Shown here: piece after piece, positions 41,416 through 52,404 of the stretch
Layout: each line of letters opens with the position of its first letter
Numbering within the stretch: the first letter of the stretch is position 1
Assembly: GCF_013523055.1 (NCBI RefSeq)
Contig: NZ_JAAMQM010000001.1
Location: 372,001-436,000, forward strand
Length of the DNA stretch: 64,000 nt
Direction of reading: 5' to 3'
From: Pseudomonas capeferrum
GTDB taxonomy: Bacteria > Pseudomonadota > Gammaproteobacteria > Pseudomonadales > Pseudomonadaceae
The notes under the pieces: generated by a model
The model's database searches: none
Told to the model about the DNA's origin: nothing
What the model saw: only the letters and a program-made list of their open reading frames with translations
Translations under genes and position numbers: made by a program

Positions 41416-42582
41416 ATGAATTCAGATACTCCACTTCAGCTGCTGGGTGGCCTGACAGCCCGTGAATTCCTGCGTGACTACTGGCAGAAGAAGCCGCTGC
41501 TGGTGCGCCAGGCCTTCCCTGACTTCGAAAGCCCCATCGACGCCGACGAACTGGCTGGCCTGTCCCTGGAAGACGAAGTCGAGGCGCGTCTGGTACTCGA
41601 ACACGGCGAGCGTCCATGGGAGCTGCGCCGTGGTCCCTTCGCCGAAGACACCTTCGCTAATCTCCCCGAGCGCGACTGGACGCTGCTGGTCCAGGCCGTC
41701 GATCAATTCGTCCCCGAAGTGGCCGAATTGCTGGAGCATTTTCGCTTCCTGCCAAGCTGGCGCATCGACGATGTGATGGTCAGCTTCGCGGCCCCTGGCG
41801 GTAGCGTAGGCCCGCATTTCGACAACTATGACGTGTTCCTGCTGCAAGGCCATGGCAAGCGCAACTGGAAGGTCGGCCAGATGTGCGACAGCGACAGCGC
41901 TTTGCTCGAGCACGCCGACCTGCGCATCCTCGCCGACTTCGAGCAGAGCGACCAGTGGACCCTGGAGCCGGGCGACATGCTCTACCTGCCACCACGCATG
42001 GCGCATTACGGCGTGGCTGAAGATGACTGCCTGACCTACTCGGTGGGCTTCCGCGCTCCAAGCGCGGCGGAAGTACTGACCCACTTCACCGACTTCCTCA
42101 GCCAGTTCCTGCCGGACGAAGAGCGCTACACCGACGCCGACGCCCAGCCGGTGAGCGACCCACACCAGATCCAGCACGAAGCCCTGGACCGGCTCAAGGG
42201 CCTGCTGGCCGAGCACATGGGCGACGAACGCCTGCTGCTCACCTGGTTCGGCCAGTTCATGACCGAGCCACGCTATCCGGAGCTGGTCAGTGGCGAAGCG
42301 CTCACCGAAGCCGAGCTGCTCGACAGCCTCGAGAACGGGGCCATCCTGATCCGCAACCCGAGCGCGCGTCTGGCGTGGTCCGAGGTGGACGACAATCTGC
42401 TGCTGTTCGCCAGCGGCCAGAGCCGACTGCTTCCAGGCCACCTGCGCGAGCTGTTGAAGCTGATCTGCGCAGCAGACGCCCTGCACATCGAGAACCTTGC
42501 GCAGTGGCTGAACGACGAAGACGGACTGATGCTGATCAGTCAGCTGGTTCAACAAGGAAGCCTGGGTTTCGCCAATGAATAA
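41416..42582 (+). CDS. roxA: RoxA-type ribosomal protein uL16 arginine hydroxylase, 388 aa
   Basis: Fe(II)/2-oxoglutarate JmjC/cupin oxygenase; E. coli YcfD (RoxA) hydroxylates Arg81 of ribosomal protein L16. The metal triad is visible as H134-x-D136 in GPHFDNYDVFLLQGHGKRNW and a distal His near 197 in MAHYGVAEDDCLTY. TYSVGFRAPSAAEVLTHFTD links to the C-terminal winged-helix domain that starts after residue 280. The ATG 41416 (MNSDTPLQLL) is used; a TTG two codons upstream is not needed. It overlaps the GNAT gene by eight bases. Confidence 0.9.
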   Translation: MNSDTPLQLLGGLTAREFLRDYWQKKPLLVRQAFPDFESPIDADELAGLSLEDEVEARLVLEHGERPWELRRGPFAEDTFANLPERDWTLLVQAVDQFVPEVAELLEHFRFLPSWRIDDVMVSFAAPGGSVGPHFDNYDVFLLQGHGKRNWKVGQMCDSDSALLEHADLRILADFEQSDQWTLEPGDMLYLPPRMAHYGVAEDDCLTYSVGFRAPSAAEVLTHFTDFLSQFLPDEERYTDADAQPVSDPHQIQHEALDRLKGLLAEHMGDERLLLTWFGQFMTEPRYPELVSGEALTEAELLDSLENGAILIRNPSARLAWSEVDDNLLLFASGQSRLLPGHLRELLKLICAADALHIENLAQWLNDEDGLMLISQLVQQGSLGFANE

Positions 42583-43009
42583 GATCCGCGTCCGCCTGGC
42601 CGACTGGCAGAAAGACAATGCTGATATCCGTCGGATTCGCGAGGCGGTGTTCATCGCCGAGCAGAGCGTGCCGCCCGAGCTGGAGTGGGATTCGGACGAC
42701 CACGACGCCGTGCACTTCCTCGCCCTGGAAGGCGATTACCCGGTCGGTACCGCCCGCCTGCTGTCGGACGGCACCATCGGGCGGGTCTCGGTACTCAAGG
42801 ATTGGCGCGGCCTCAAGGTCGGCGACGCGCTGATGCAGGCAGTGATCGACGAAGCGCAGAAGCGCAATTTTCAGCAACAGATGCTGAGCGCACAGGTGCA
42901 CGCCACGCCGTTCTACGAGCGACTGGGCTTCAAGGTGGTCAGCGAGGAATTCCTCGAGGCCGGCATCCCGCATGTCGATATGGTCCGCACCTCGTGCAAG
43001 GCTGACTGA
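42575..43009 (+). CDS. GNAT family N-acetyltransferase, 144 aa
   Basis: Small single-domain GNAT resembling the ElaA/YjcF group: VRLADWQKDNADIRRIREAV, the E-Q-S-V-P-P-E-L-E-W-D-S-D-D-H-D start of that group, and the acetyl-CoA loop DWRGLKVGDALMQAVID. Its ATG lies inside the end of roxA (8-base overlap), so translation is coupled and a shared pathway is likely; the substrate is unknown. This pairing of a cupin oxygenase with a GNAT is also present in P. aeruginosa (PA2630-PA2631, from memory). Confidence 0.88.
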   Translation: MNKIRVRLADWQKDNADIRRIREAVFIAEQSVPPELEWDSDDHDAVHFLALEGDYPVGTARLLSDGTIGRVSVLKDWRGLKVGDALMQAVIDEAQKRNFQQQMLSAQVHATPFYERLGFKVVSEEFLEAGIPHVDMVRTSCKAD

Positions 43010-43030
43010 CCACGCTTCATCGCCTCACCC

Positions 43031-43056
43031 CCTGGGGCCGCCATGCGGCCCCCAGG
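43031..43056 (+). terminator. GC-rich hairpin after the GNAT gene
   Basis: CCTGGGGCCGC pairs with GCGGCCCCCAGG with one bulged C, 20 bases after the stop; no T run. Confidence 0.45.
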
Positions 43057-43171
43057 ACCTCCAGACACCTCCGCGCACGGCAAAACTGTACATCCATACA
43101 GATAATCCTTGCCTCGTCGTCGCGCATTGCGCATCCTAGGGCCTATCACTGCCCATGAAGCGTTGTCGGCC

Positions 43172-45133
43172 ATGCGCCTCTTTCTCTGCGAAAAACCCTC
43201 ACAAGCCAAGGACATCGCCAAGGTTCTCGGCGCCTCGCGCAAAGGCGACGGCTGCTGGAGCGGCACCGATGTCTGCGTGACCTGGTGCATCGGCCACCTG
43301 CTCGAGACCGCCCCACCCGACAGTTACGACGCTCGCTACAAACGCTGGGTGCTGGCCGATCTGCCCATCATTCCCAGTCAATGGAAAATGCTCGTCAAGC
43401 CCAAGACCGCCAGCCAGTACAAGGCAGTCAAGCGCCTGCTGGGCGAAGCCCGCGAACTGGTGATCGCGACGGACGCCGACCGTGAAGGCGAGATGATCGC
43501 GCGCGAGCTCGTGGAACATTGCCGTTACCGCGGGCCGATCCAGCGGTTGTGGCTGTCCGCGCTGGACGATGCCTCGATCCGCAAGGCCCTAGCGCGCTTG
43601 CGTCCCGGGGCCGAGACCTTCAGCCTGTACCATTCCGCCCTGGGTCGATCGCGCGCCGACTGGCTGATCGGCATGAACATGAGTCGACTGTTCACCCTGC
43701 TCGGTCGCCAGTCCGGCTACCAGGGTGTGCTGCCGGTAGGACGGGTACAGACGCCGACCCTGCGCCTGGTGGTCGATCGTGATCGCAGCATCGCCGATTT
43801 CGTGCCGGTACCGTTCTGGGCCATCGACGTTCAGCTGGAGCATGCCGGCACGGTCTTCAACGCCCAGTGGCGCGCGCCGGACGATGCCTGCGACGACCAA
43901 GGCCGCTGCCTCAACCAGACCTTGGCGCGGCAAGCGGCCGCCGACATGGAACGCGCGGGCATGGCGCGCGCATGCAAGGTCGTCACCGAGCGCGTTCGCG
44001 AAGCGGCCCCACTGCCGTTCGATCTCGGTACCCTGCAGGAGTTGTGCTCGAAGAAGCTGGGCCTTGGCGCCCAGGAAACCCTGGATATCGCCCAGGCTCT
44101 CTACGAGACCCACAAGCTCATCACCTACCCACGTAGCGATTGTGGCTACCTGCCCGTCAGCCAGCACAACGAGGCGCCCGGTATTCTTGCTGCCTTGCAG
44201 CGGGCGGACACCGGCCTCGCGCCCCTGCGCGATCATCTCGAGCCACAGCGTCGCTCACGGGCCTGGAACGACGCCAAGGTCGGCGCTCACCATGGCATCA
44301 TTCCCACTGCGGCAGCCGCCGATCCCTCCCGGCTTCCACCGAAGCACAAGGCGGTCTATACCCTGATCCGCGCGCGTTACCTGGCGCAGTTCCTGCCCAA
44401 TCACGAATACGACCGCACCCAGGCCGATTTCGACTGTGCGGGCCATGCCTTGCGCGCGGTAGGCAAGCAGATCGTCGAGCCTGGTTGGCGCCGCGCCCTG
44501 CCCGAGGCGCTTACACCCGCCAAGGGCCGTGAAGCTCCCCCGGCCCAGGTCCTGCCGCCGCTGCGCGAAGGTCAGGATTGCACGGTGCGTGGGCTGCAGC
44601 TCAAGGACCTGTGGACCCAGCCGCCCAAACCCTTTACCGAAGGCGACCTGATCAAGGCGATGAAGAACGTCGCCAAGCTCGTGGACGATCCGCGCCTGAA
44701 GCAGAAGCTCAAGGACACTACCGGCATCGGTACCGAGGCGACTCGCGCGGGCATCATCCAGGGCTTGCTCGACCGCGCCTACCTGGTCAAGCAAGGCAAG
44801 GCCTTGAGCGCCACGCCTGCCGCGTTCAGCCTGATCGATGCCGTGCCTCGCGCCATCGCCGACCCTGGCACCACGGCGATCTGGGAGCAGGCCCTGGACA
44901 TGGTCCAGAACGGAGAGATGAGCCTGGACGAGTTCGTCGCCAAGCAATCGGCCTGGATGAGCAAGCAGGTGCAGCGCTGTGCCGGCCTGCAACTGACCAT
45001 CAGCGGCCCCGCGCCGGCTGGCGGCAAGGGCGCCCCCTGGAAGAACAAGCGTCGGACGGCTGGCAAGGCGAAAAGCACGGGCACGAACAGCGGCACCGCA
45101 CGCAAGCGCAAGGCAGCCAAAAAACCAGCCTGA
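43172..45133 (+). CDS. topB: DNA topoisomerase III, type IA, 653 aa
   Basis: Decatenates replication and recombination intermediates. The Toprim domain starts MRLFLCEKPSQAKDIAKVLG (catalytic Glu7) and contains the D-x-D-x-E triad in DADREGEMIARELVEH. Active-site Tyr319 lies in HKLITYPRSDCGYLP. Topo III-specific GIGTEATRAGIIQGLLDR is present. No C-terminal zinc finger; instead residues 620-653 are a Lys/Arg/Ala-rich tail, presumably for DNA binding. ATG 43172 is the family start; upstream in-frame codons (43109) are not conserved. Confidence 0.95.
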   Translation: MRLFLCEKPSQAKDIAKVLGASRKGDGCWSGTDVCVTWCIGHLLETAPPDSYDARYKRWVLADLPIIPSQWKMLVKPKTASQYKAVKRLLGEARELVIATDADREGEMIARELVEHCRYRGPIQRLWLSALDDASIRKALARLRPGAETFSLYHSALGRSRADWLIGMNMSRLFTLLGRQSGYQGVLPVGRVQTPTLRLVVDRDRSIADFVPVPFWAIDVQLEHAGTVFNAQWRAPDDACDDQGRCLNQTLARQAAADMERAGMARACKVVTERVREAAPLPFDLGTLQELCSKKLGLGAQETLDIAQALYETHKLITYPRSDCGYLPVSQHNEAPGILAALQRADTGLAPLRDHLEPQRRSRAWNDAKVGAHHGIIPTAAAADPSRLPPKHKAVYTLIRARYLAQFLPNHEYDRTQADFDCAGHALRAVGKQIVEPGWRRALPEALTPAKGREAPPAQVLPPLREGQDCTVRGLQLKDLWTQPPKPFTEGDLIKAMKNVAKLVDDPRLKQKLKDTTGIGTEATRAGIIQGLLDRAYLVKQGKALSATPAAFSLIDAVPRAIADPGTTAIWEQALDMVQNGEMSLDEFVAKQSAWMSKQVQRCAGLQLTISGPAPAGGKGAPWKNKRRTAGKAKSTGTNSGTARKRKAAKKPA

Positions 45134-45547
45134 TTTGTGCGCTGCCGCCTGCTTGAGACCAACGAATCGCATTAACCTGCGCCCTGTCCTGTCAAAGTGC
45201 ACTCACAGCGCTTATAGCGTGAGTTTTACCTGACCGACTTATAAGACCTTCTGAAGCCGCCACCTTCTCTGTGGGAGCGGGTTTACCCGCGAAGAGGCCC
45301 TTCCTCGCCATCTCTGTGTGTACGGCAGGAACTTCGTCATTGTTCGCGGGTGAACCCGCTCCCACAGAAATGGCGTGGGACTAAGGCAGACCAGTGCCCA
45401 GTGCGCACTCCAGGAATGCTCGGCTCGATCCCAAGTGCTACCGCTCCCCATTTCCCGCGTCTATCGCTGGCAACCCACCCCAGCGCGCATTACCATACCC
45501 AGCCTTCTGCGCCGCCTTTCGCGCCCTGCCGGTAAGCCCTAACGCCC
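45134..45547. other. Intergenic region with a REP pair
   Basis: About 414 bp between topB and the TSUP gene. It contains an inverted pair of REP elements (listed separately) and no gene. The last 170 bp show no recognised promoter. Confidence 0.6.
45269..45367. repeat. Inverted REP pair (REPIN) of the Pseudomonas putida type
   Basis: CTGTGGGAGCGGGTTTACCC (continuing GCGAAGAGGCCC, 45269-45300) and TTCGCGGGTGAACCCGCTCC (continuing CACAG, 45343-45367) are near-complementary copies in opposite orientation separated by about 42 bases. Each has the internal palindrome GCGGGT-nn-ACCCGC. This matches the 35-bp REP common in P. putida genomes and can fold into a long hairpin; such pairs are mobilised by RAYT transposases, none of which is encoded here. 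Confidence 0.88.
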
Positions 45548-46327
45548 ATGCCTTTCGAACTTTCAGTAGAACCCCTGACCCTCCTTATCCTCGCCGCGGT
45601 AGCCTTCGTCGCTGGATTCATCGATGCCATCGCCGGCGGCGGTGGCTTGCTGACCACGCCTGCGCTGCTGACCGCCGGCATGCCGCCGCACCTGGTGCTG
45701 GGGACCAACAAGCTGAGCTCCACCTTCGGCTCTGCCACCGCAAGCTTCGCCTACTACCGTCGCAAGCTGTTCCATCCGGCGCAGTGGAAACCCGCGCTGT
45801 TCGGGACGCTGGTCGGAGCCTTCATCGGAGCGGTGGTCGCCCACTACCTGCCCGCCGAATGGCTGAACAAGATGCTGCCGGTGGTGGTGTTCGCGTGCGG
45901 CATCTACCTGCTGTTCGGCGGCACGCCAAAGGCACCGCTGGATGCGGACGCGCCCATCAAGAAGACCTGGCAGTTCCCTCAGGGCTTTACCTTGGGCTTC
46001 TACGATGGCGTGGCCGGACCGGGCACAGGCGCGTTCTGGACGGTCAGCACCTTGCTGCTCTACCCGATCGATCTGGTACGTGCCAGCGGAGTGGCGCGCA
46101 GCATGAACTTCGTCAGCAACGCCGCGGCGCTCTCGGTGTTCATCTTCTCGGGCCAGGTGGATTGGCTGGTAGGCCTGGCGATGGGCTCGTCGCTGATGGT
46201 CGGCGCGTTCTTCGGCGCACGCACGGCCATCAGTGGCGGCAGCAAGTTCATCCGCCCGGTGTTCATCACGGTCGTGTTGGCGCTGACCGTACGCCTAGCC
46301 TGGCAGCACTGGTTCGGGCAGGCCTAG
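45548..46327 (+). CDS. TSUP (TauE/SafE, YfcA-like) membrane permease, 259 aa
   Basis: Eight or so hydrophobic segments with the TSUP repeat signatures [20 protein letters not shown] (about 21-40) and [20 protein letters not shown], and the second repeat [20 protein letters not shown] and [20 protein letters not shown]. Family members export sulfite, sulfoacetate or related anions; the E. coli YfcA-like subgroup has no proven substrate. Its 3' end overlaps the convergent nudC gene by 33 bp. Confidence 0.9.
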   Translation: MPFELSVEPLTLLILAAVAFVAGFIDAIAGGGGLLTTPALLTAGMPPHLVLGTNKLSSTFGSATASFAYYRRKLFHPAQWKPALFGTLVGAFIGAVVAHYLPAEWLNKMLPVVVFACGIYLLFGGTPKAPLDADAPIKKTWQFPQGFTLGFYDGVAGPGTGAFWTVSTLLLYPIDLVRASGVARSMNFVSNAAALSVFIFSGQVDWLVGLAMGSSLMVGAFFGARTAISGGSKFIRPVFITVVLALTVRLAWQHWFGQA

Positions 46328-47125
46328 ACGCCTGGCCACGTACAGGTCGATCAGGTAGCGGGCGATGGAACATCCCGCTGGCAGGGGCGGCAAGTCATGC
46401 ACGCTGAACCACTGGGCATCCTCGATCTCGTCCGGCTGCATGACGATGTCGCCCCCGGCATATTCGGCATGGAAGCCGAGCATCATCGAGTGGGGAAACG
46501 GCCAGCACTGGCTGCCGACGTACTGGATGTTGGTGACCTCGACAGCGACTTCCTCGCGCACTTCACGTATCAGGCACGCTTCGGCCGACTCGCCTGGCTC
46601 GGCGAAGCCCGCCAGGGTACTGTAGACCCCGGTAACGAAACGCGGCGAACGCGCGAGCAGGATATCGTCGCCACGGGTCACCAACACGATCATGCTCGGC
46701 GAGATACGCGGATAGCTGTGCAGCTCGCAGCGCTGGCAGTACATCGCTCGCTGCAGATGAACCTGGGTCATGGGCTGTCCGCAGCTGCCGCAGAAACGGT
46801 GCTCGCGCGCCCAGGTGCCGATCTGGGCGGCATAGCCAAGCACTTTGTAGATGGCGAAATCGCCTTCGAGCATGAACTGCCGCAGCCCACGCCAGCCGCA
46901 GCCGGATACGTCGGCCGGAGCACGCAGCTCCAACAGGAACACCGGCTCGCCATCGAAGTGTCCGATGCCATGCTCACAGAGCACATCCAGCCCCTGGCGC
47001 TTGAGCCAGTCGCGGGGGAACAGCGCGCCATTGGCGTCGACCAGGAACCCCTCGGCGCTGCGAGCGACCGCCCAGCCACCCGGTTGTCGAGGATCCAGAA
47101 CTGCGGTAGTCCAGCGTGCAGACAT
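46295..47125 (-). CDS. nudC: NudC, NAD(H) pyrophosphatase/RNA deNADding enzyme, 276 aa
   Basis: Hydrolyses NADH to NMNH and AMP and removes NAD caps from RNA. Zinc ribbon C112-x2-C115 and C130-x2-C133 ([26 protein letters not shown]), Nudix box [20 protein letters not shown] (173-192), and the NADH-specific downstream motif [14 protein letters not shown] at 205-218. E. coli has SQPWPFPxS, so Pro is Cys here, and the box has Ala in the usual Gly position (EEVA). The metal-binding glutamates are intact, so activity is expected. Confidence 0.93.
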   Translation of the reverse strand: MSARWTTAVLDPRQPGGWAVARSAEGFLVDANGALFPRDWLKRQGLDVLCEHGIGHFDGEPVFLLELRAPADVSGCGWRGLRQFMLEGDFAIYKVLGYAAQIGTWAREHRFCGSCGQPMTQVHLQRAMYCQRCELHSYPRISPSMIVLVTRGDDILLARSPRFVTGVYSTLAGFAEPGESAEACLIREVREEVAVEVTNIQYVGSQCWPFPHSMMLGFHAEYAGGDIVMQPDEIEDAQWFSVHDLPPLPAGCSIARYLIDLYVARRLGLPEPVLPG

Positions 47126-47157
47126 GTTTCACTTCCTTCAAACGTCCGCCACAGACT

Positions 47158-47970
47158 TCAGTCGGCGAACTCGGGTTTCTGTTTGCTCATGTGGGCCGTC
47201 AGGGCGACCCGCAAGTCATCGGACTGCAACATGGCGGCGTTCCAGGTAGCCACGTAGTCGAGCCCATCATCGATACGATGATCGCGCATGTAGTCGAGCA
47301 TCCGCTTGGTGCCCGCCACAGCGATCGGGGATTTTGCTGCAATGTCGGTCGCGATGGCAAAGACGCCCTCCAGCAGGGAGGCAGGGTCATCGAAGACCCG
47401 GTTGACCAGGCCGATGCGCAGCGCTTCCACGGCCTCGACTGTACGACCGGTATAGGCCAGCTCGCGCAACATGCCATCACCGATGATACGCGGCAAACGT
47501 TGCAGCGTGCCGACATCGGCGGCCATGCCCATGTCGATTTCCTTGATCGAGAATTGCGCGTCGGTGCTGCAGTAACGCATGTCGCAGGCGCAGATCAGGT
47601 CGATGGCACCGCCGATGCAATAACCCTGGATGGCGGCCAGCACGGGCTTGCGGCAGCTATCCACGGCGTTGAAGGAGGCCTGCATGCCGAGGATGGTCCG
47701 GCGCAGCAGGCGAGCGTTGCGGCCCACGTCCTTGCCCAGCTGATTGGCCACCGATGCGAGCAGCATCAGGTCGATCCCCGACGAGAAGTGTCGACCGGCG
47801 CCGCTCAGGACCACCACGCGCACGGCATCTTCATCGTCGATCCAGCGAAAGATATCGATGATCTCTTGCCAGAACGCCGCATTCATCGCATTGAGCTTTT
47901 CCGGGCGATCTATCTGCACATGGGCCATGTTGTCGGTCAGCTCGACCTTGAACGCGCTGTAATCGGACAC
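47158..47970 (-). CDS. Dienoyl-CoA isomerase-like crotonase, 270 aa
   Basis: Crotonase-fold enzyme of fatty-acid beta-oxidation. HFSSGIDLMLLASVANQLGK and the oxyanion segment AAIQGYCIGGAIDLICACDM define the fold; SIKEIDMGMAADVGTLQRLP closely matches mitochondrial ECH1, in which the Asp before G-L/M-A-A-D is catalytic for delta3,5-delta2,4-dienoyl-CoA isomerisation. A GTG at 47970 (VSDYSAFKVEL) is preferred because AGGAG lies eight bases upstream; a GTG at 47979 sits on the AGGA itself. It is 32 bp upstream of nudC (same strand). Name by similarity; hydratase activity cannot be excluded. Confidence 0.85.
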   Translation of the reverse strand: MSDYSAFKVELTDNMAHVQIDRPEKLNAMNAAFWQEIIDIFRWIDDEDAVRVVVLSGAGRHFSSGIDLMLLASVANQLGKDVGRNARLLRRTILGMQASFNAVDSCRKPVLAAIQGYCIGGAIDLICACDMRYCSTDAQFSIKEIDMGMAADVGTLQRLPRIIGDGMLRELAYTGRTVEAVEALRIGLVNRVFDDPASLLEGVFAIATDIAAKSPIAVAGTKRMLDYMRDHRIDDGLDYVATWNAAMLQSDDLRVALTAHMSKQKPEFAD

Positions 47971-48090
47971 GGTGGGCACTCCTGCGTCGGTGGGTTCACA
48001 GCGCCGGACTATAACTCACCCACCACGCCGCACTTGTGCCAAAACCGGGACTCGCACGCCCGGTCGTGGCGACGATTCCCGGTCGGACGC

Positions 48091-49902
48091 TCATGGCGTG
48101 GCCTTACGCCCGCACGCCATCGCGCGGGCCTGTACCGGACATTGCGCGCGATGCAGATTGAGCGCGGTGTTGATGATGCCGATATGGCTGAACGCCTGAG
48201 GAAAGTTACCCAGCATGCGTTTGCCACGCGGATCGTACTGCTCCGCCAGCAACCCTACGTCATTGCACAGGCCGACCAGGCGCTCATACAGTGTTTGTGC
48301 TTCATCGTGGCGACCCAGCAGGACGTAGACGTCCGCCAGCCAGAACGAGCACACCAGGAAGGTGCCCTCCCCCGGCTCCAGGCCATCGCAACTGCTGTCG
48401 GTGTCGTAACGCAGCAGCAGCCCTTCGTGCAGCAACCGCTCTTCGATCCGAGCCAGGGTCGCGAGGAAGCGTGGATCGTCAGCGGGGAGAAAGCCCGTGA
48501 GGGCTATCTGCAGCAGGCTGGCGTCCATTTCGGTCGAGCCGTAGGCTTGCACGAAGTGCTTGCCCTGTGGGTCGAGGCCTTGGGCACAGACTTGCTCATG
48601 TATTCGCTCGGCGACCTCGTGATAGTGGCAGGCGCGCTCATGGTCTTCCTCGGTCTCCGCCAGGCTGGCCGCGCGGTCGAACGCGACCCAAGCCATCACC
48701 TTCGAGTGGACGAACTGCTGGCAGCCGCCGCGCACCTCCCAGATCCCCTCGTCCGGCTCGTGCCAGATGCGCTCCAGGTACGGCATGATCAGCCGAGCGA
48801 TGGCGGCGCCGCGCGGATGGCGCGGCAAGCCACCGCGAATGGCCTGGCTCATGGCGTCGGCCACTTCGCCATAGATGTCCAGCTGATGTTGCTGCGAGGC
48901 GGCGTTGCCTACGCGAACAGGCTGGGAATGCTCGTACCCGGCCAGCCAGGGCAGCGAATATTCGTGCAGGTCTCGCTCGCCGGCCAGCCCATACATGATC
49001 TGCATCTGCTCGGGATTGCCAGCCACCGAACGCAGCAGCCATTCGTGCCAGGCCTCGGCTTCTTCGAAATAGCCCAGGTTCATGAAGGCCAGCAGGGTCA
49101 TGGTCGCATCGCGCAGCCAGCAATAGCGGTAATCCCAGTTGCGCTCGCCACCCAGGTGTTCCGGCAGCGATGTAGTGATGGCCGCGACGATCCCGCCGGT
49201 AGGCGCATAGGTCATGGCCTTGAGCGTGATCAGCGAGCGTCGTACCAATGCGGACCACGGCCCGACATCGGGACAGCGCGCGGTGAACACCTGCCATTGC
49301 GTGATCGTGCGCTCCAGTGCCTCATCGGCATCGCAGTCCGGCTCGACCGGAAGGTGCGAAGGCTGGTGGGACAGGCTGAAGGTCTGGCGTTCGCCGGCAC
49401 ACACGCGGAAACGACTGACGGTATGGTGATCCCGTGCGTGGTTGGCCACGCTGCTGCGGAGGATGAGCCGATCCGGCCCGGCCACGGCGCTGAGGGTCAA
49501 GGGATCGATCTTTTCCACCCAGGGCACGCTACGCCCATAGTCGAACCGCAGCACCAGGTCCATTTCGAAGCTGGTCTCTCCGGACAGACCCTCGACTACA
49601 CGCACCACGGTATTGCGTTCGCCCAGCGGCATGCAGTCGGTGACGCGAGCCTTGCCGGTGGCCGTCACGTACGTGGTCTGCAGAACCAGTGTGTCCTCCA
49701 GGTACTGCCGGGTGACTTCCTCTACCGGATCGCTAGGCGCCAGGCGCCAGCGTCCGTTTTCCTCATTGCCGAGCAAGGCCGCGAATACCGCCGGAGCATC
49801 GAAGCGCGGCAGGCACAACCAATCCAGCGAACCGTCGCGGCTGATCAGCCCCGCACTTCGGCAGTTACCCAGCAGGGAATAGTCTTCTATCAGGGCTGGC
49901 AT
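48091..49902 (-). CDS. Glycoside hydrolase family 15 protein, 603 aa
   Basis: Glucoamylase/trehalase-fold cytoplasmic enzyme (no signal peptide). N-terminal beta-domain begins MPALIEDYSLLGNCRSAGLI with SRDGSLDWLCLPRFDAPAVF. The (alpha/alpha)6 barrel holds GGERNWDYRYCWLRDATMTL (substrate-binding W-D-Y-R-Y-x-W-x-R-D), VRGGCQQFVHSKVMAWVAFD with the general acid region, and EGTFLVCSFWLADVYVLLGR near the catalytic base. Bacterial relatives include trehalases and glucoamylases, so trehalose or malto-oligosaccharide is the likely substrate. It starts 19 bp after zwf, hence is part of gnd-zwf-GH15, and lies near the trehalose/glycogen genes. Confidence 0.9.
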   Translation of the reverse strand: MPALIEDYSLLGNCRSAGLISRDGSLDWLCLPRFDAPAVFAALLGNEENGRWRLAPSDPVEEVTRQYLEDTLVLQTTYVTATGKARVTDCMPLGERNTVVRVVEGLSGETSFEMDLVLRFDYGRSVPWVEKIDPLTLSAVAGPDRLILRSSVANHARDHHTVSRFRVCAGERQTFSLSHQPSHLPVEPDCDADEALERTITQWQVFTARCPDVGPWSALVRRSLITLKAMTYAPTGGIVAAITTSLPEHLGGERNWDYRYCWLRDATMTLLAFMNLGYFEEAEAWHEWLLRSVAGNPEQMQIMYGLAGERDLHEYSLPWLAGYEHSQPVRVGNAASQQHQLDIYGEVADAMSQAIRGGLPRHPRGAAIARLIMPYLERIWHEPDEGIWEVRGGCQQFVHSKVMAWVAFDRAASLAETEEDHERACHYHEVAERIHEQVCAQGLDPQGKHFVQAYGSTEMDASLLQIALTGFLPADDPRFLATLARIEERLLHEGLLLRYDTDSSCDGLEPGEGTFLVCSFWLADVYVLLGRHDEAQTLYERLVGLCNDVGLLAEQYDPRGKRMLGNFPQAFSHIGIINTALNLHRAQCPVQARAMACGRKATP

Positions 49903-49921
49903 TGCATCTCCTTGGATTCGA

Positions 49922-51423
<1,502 letters not shown>

Positions 51424-51427
<4 letters not shown>

Positions 51428-52404
51428 TCGGGTTTCTCGACATGGCCGCCGAACCCCAGGCGCATCGCCGACAGCAGCTTGTCACCGTAGGTGCCCTGCT
51501 GCTGACGCGACCGGAAGCGGGCGAACAGCGCGCTGGACAGCACAGGCACCGGCACGGATTGCTCCACGGCGGCATCGATGGTCCAACGACCTTCACCGCT
51601 ATCGCCTACGGCGCCGCTGAACAGATCCAGTTGCGGATCTTCCACCAGGGCGTCGGCCGTGAGGTCGAGCAGCCACGAGGTGACCACGCTGCCACGCCGC
51701 CACACCTCGGCGACTTCACCCAGGTCCAGGTCGAAGCGCTGATCGTGCGGCAGGCCTTCGCCGCCCTTGCTGCGCAGCAGGTCGAAGCCTTCGGCGTAGG
51801 CCTGCATCAGTCCGTACTCGATGCCGTTGTGGACCATCTTGACGTAATGTCCGGCGCCGGCCGGGCCAGCATGGATGTAGCCCTGTTCGGCACGCCCCGG
51901 CTCGCCGGTGCGACCGCGCGTGCGAGGGATGTCGCCTACCCCGGGCGCCAGTGCCTGGAACAAGGGTTCGATACGCTGGAACACCTGCGCGTCCCCGCCG
52001 ATCATCATGCAGTAGCCACGTTCGAGTCCCCACACGCCGCCCGAGGTACCCACATCCATATAGTGCAGCCCACGTTCGGCCAATACGGCCGCTCGACGCA
52101 TGTCATCCTTGTAGAAGGTATTACCGCCATCGATGATCACATCACCCGGTTCGAGCAGATCGGCCAATTGAGCGATGGTCTGCTCGGTGGGCACACCGGC
52201 GGGCAGCATCACCCAGACAGCGCGAGGGGCGTCCAGGTGCTGGACCAGGGCGGCCAGATCGTGAACTCCGCTGGCGCCTTCCCCGCTCAGGAGGGTGACC
52301 GCGTCAAGATTACGGTCATGCACCACCGTATGATGCCCGGCGCGCATAAGCCGTCTTGCAATGTTGCCGCCCATGCGGCCCAGCCCGACAATTCCCAATT
52401 GCAT
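51424..52404 (-). CDS. gnd: Short-form 6-phosphogluconate dehydrogenase (decarboxylating), 326 aa
   Basis: Oxidatively decarboxylates 6-phosphogluconate to ribulose 5-phosphate. Rossmann start [20 protein letters not shown] with R-A-G-H, D-G-G-N-T motif in [20 protein letters not shown], and catalytic [12 protein letters not shown] segment [20 protein letters not shown]. At 326 residues it is the short, usually NAD-preferring class rather than the 470-residue NADP enzyme. AAGGAG lies nine bases before ATG 52404. First gene of the operon. Confidence 0.95.
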
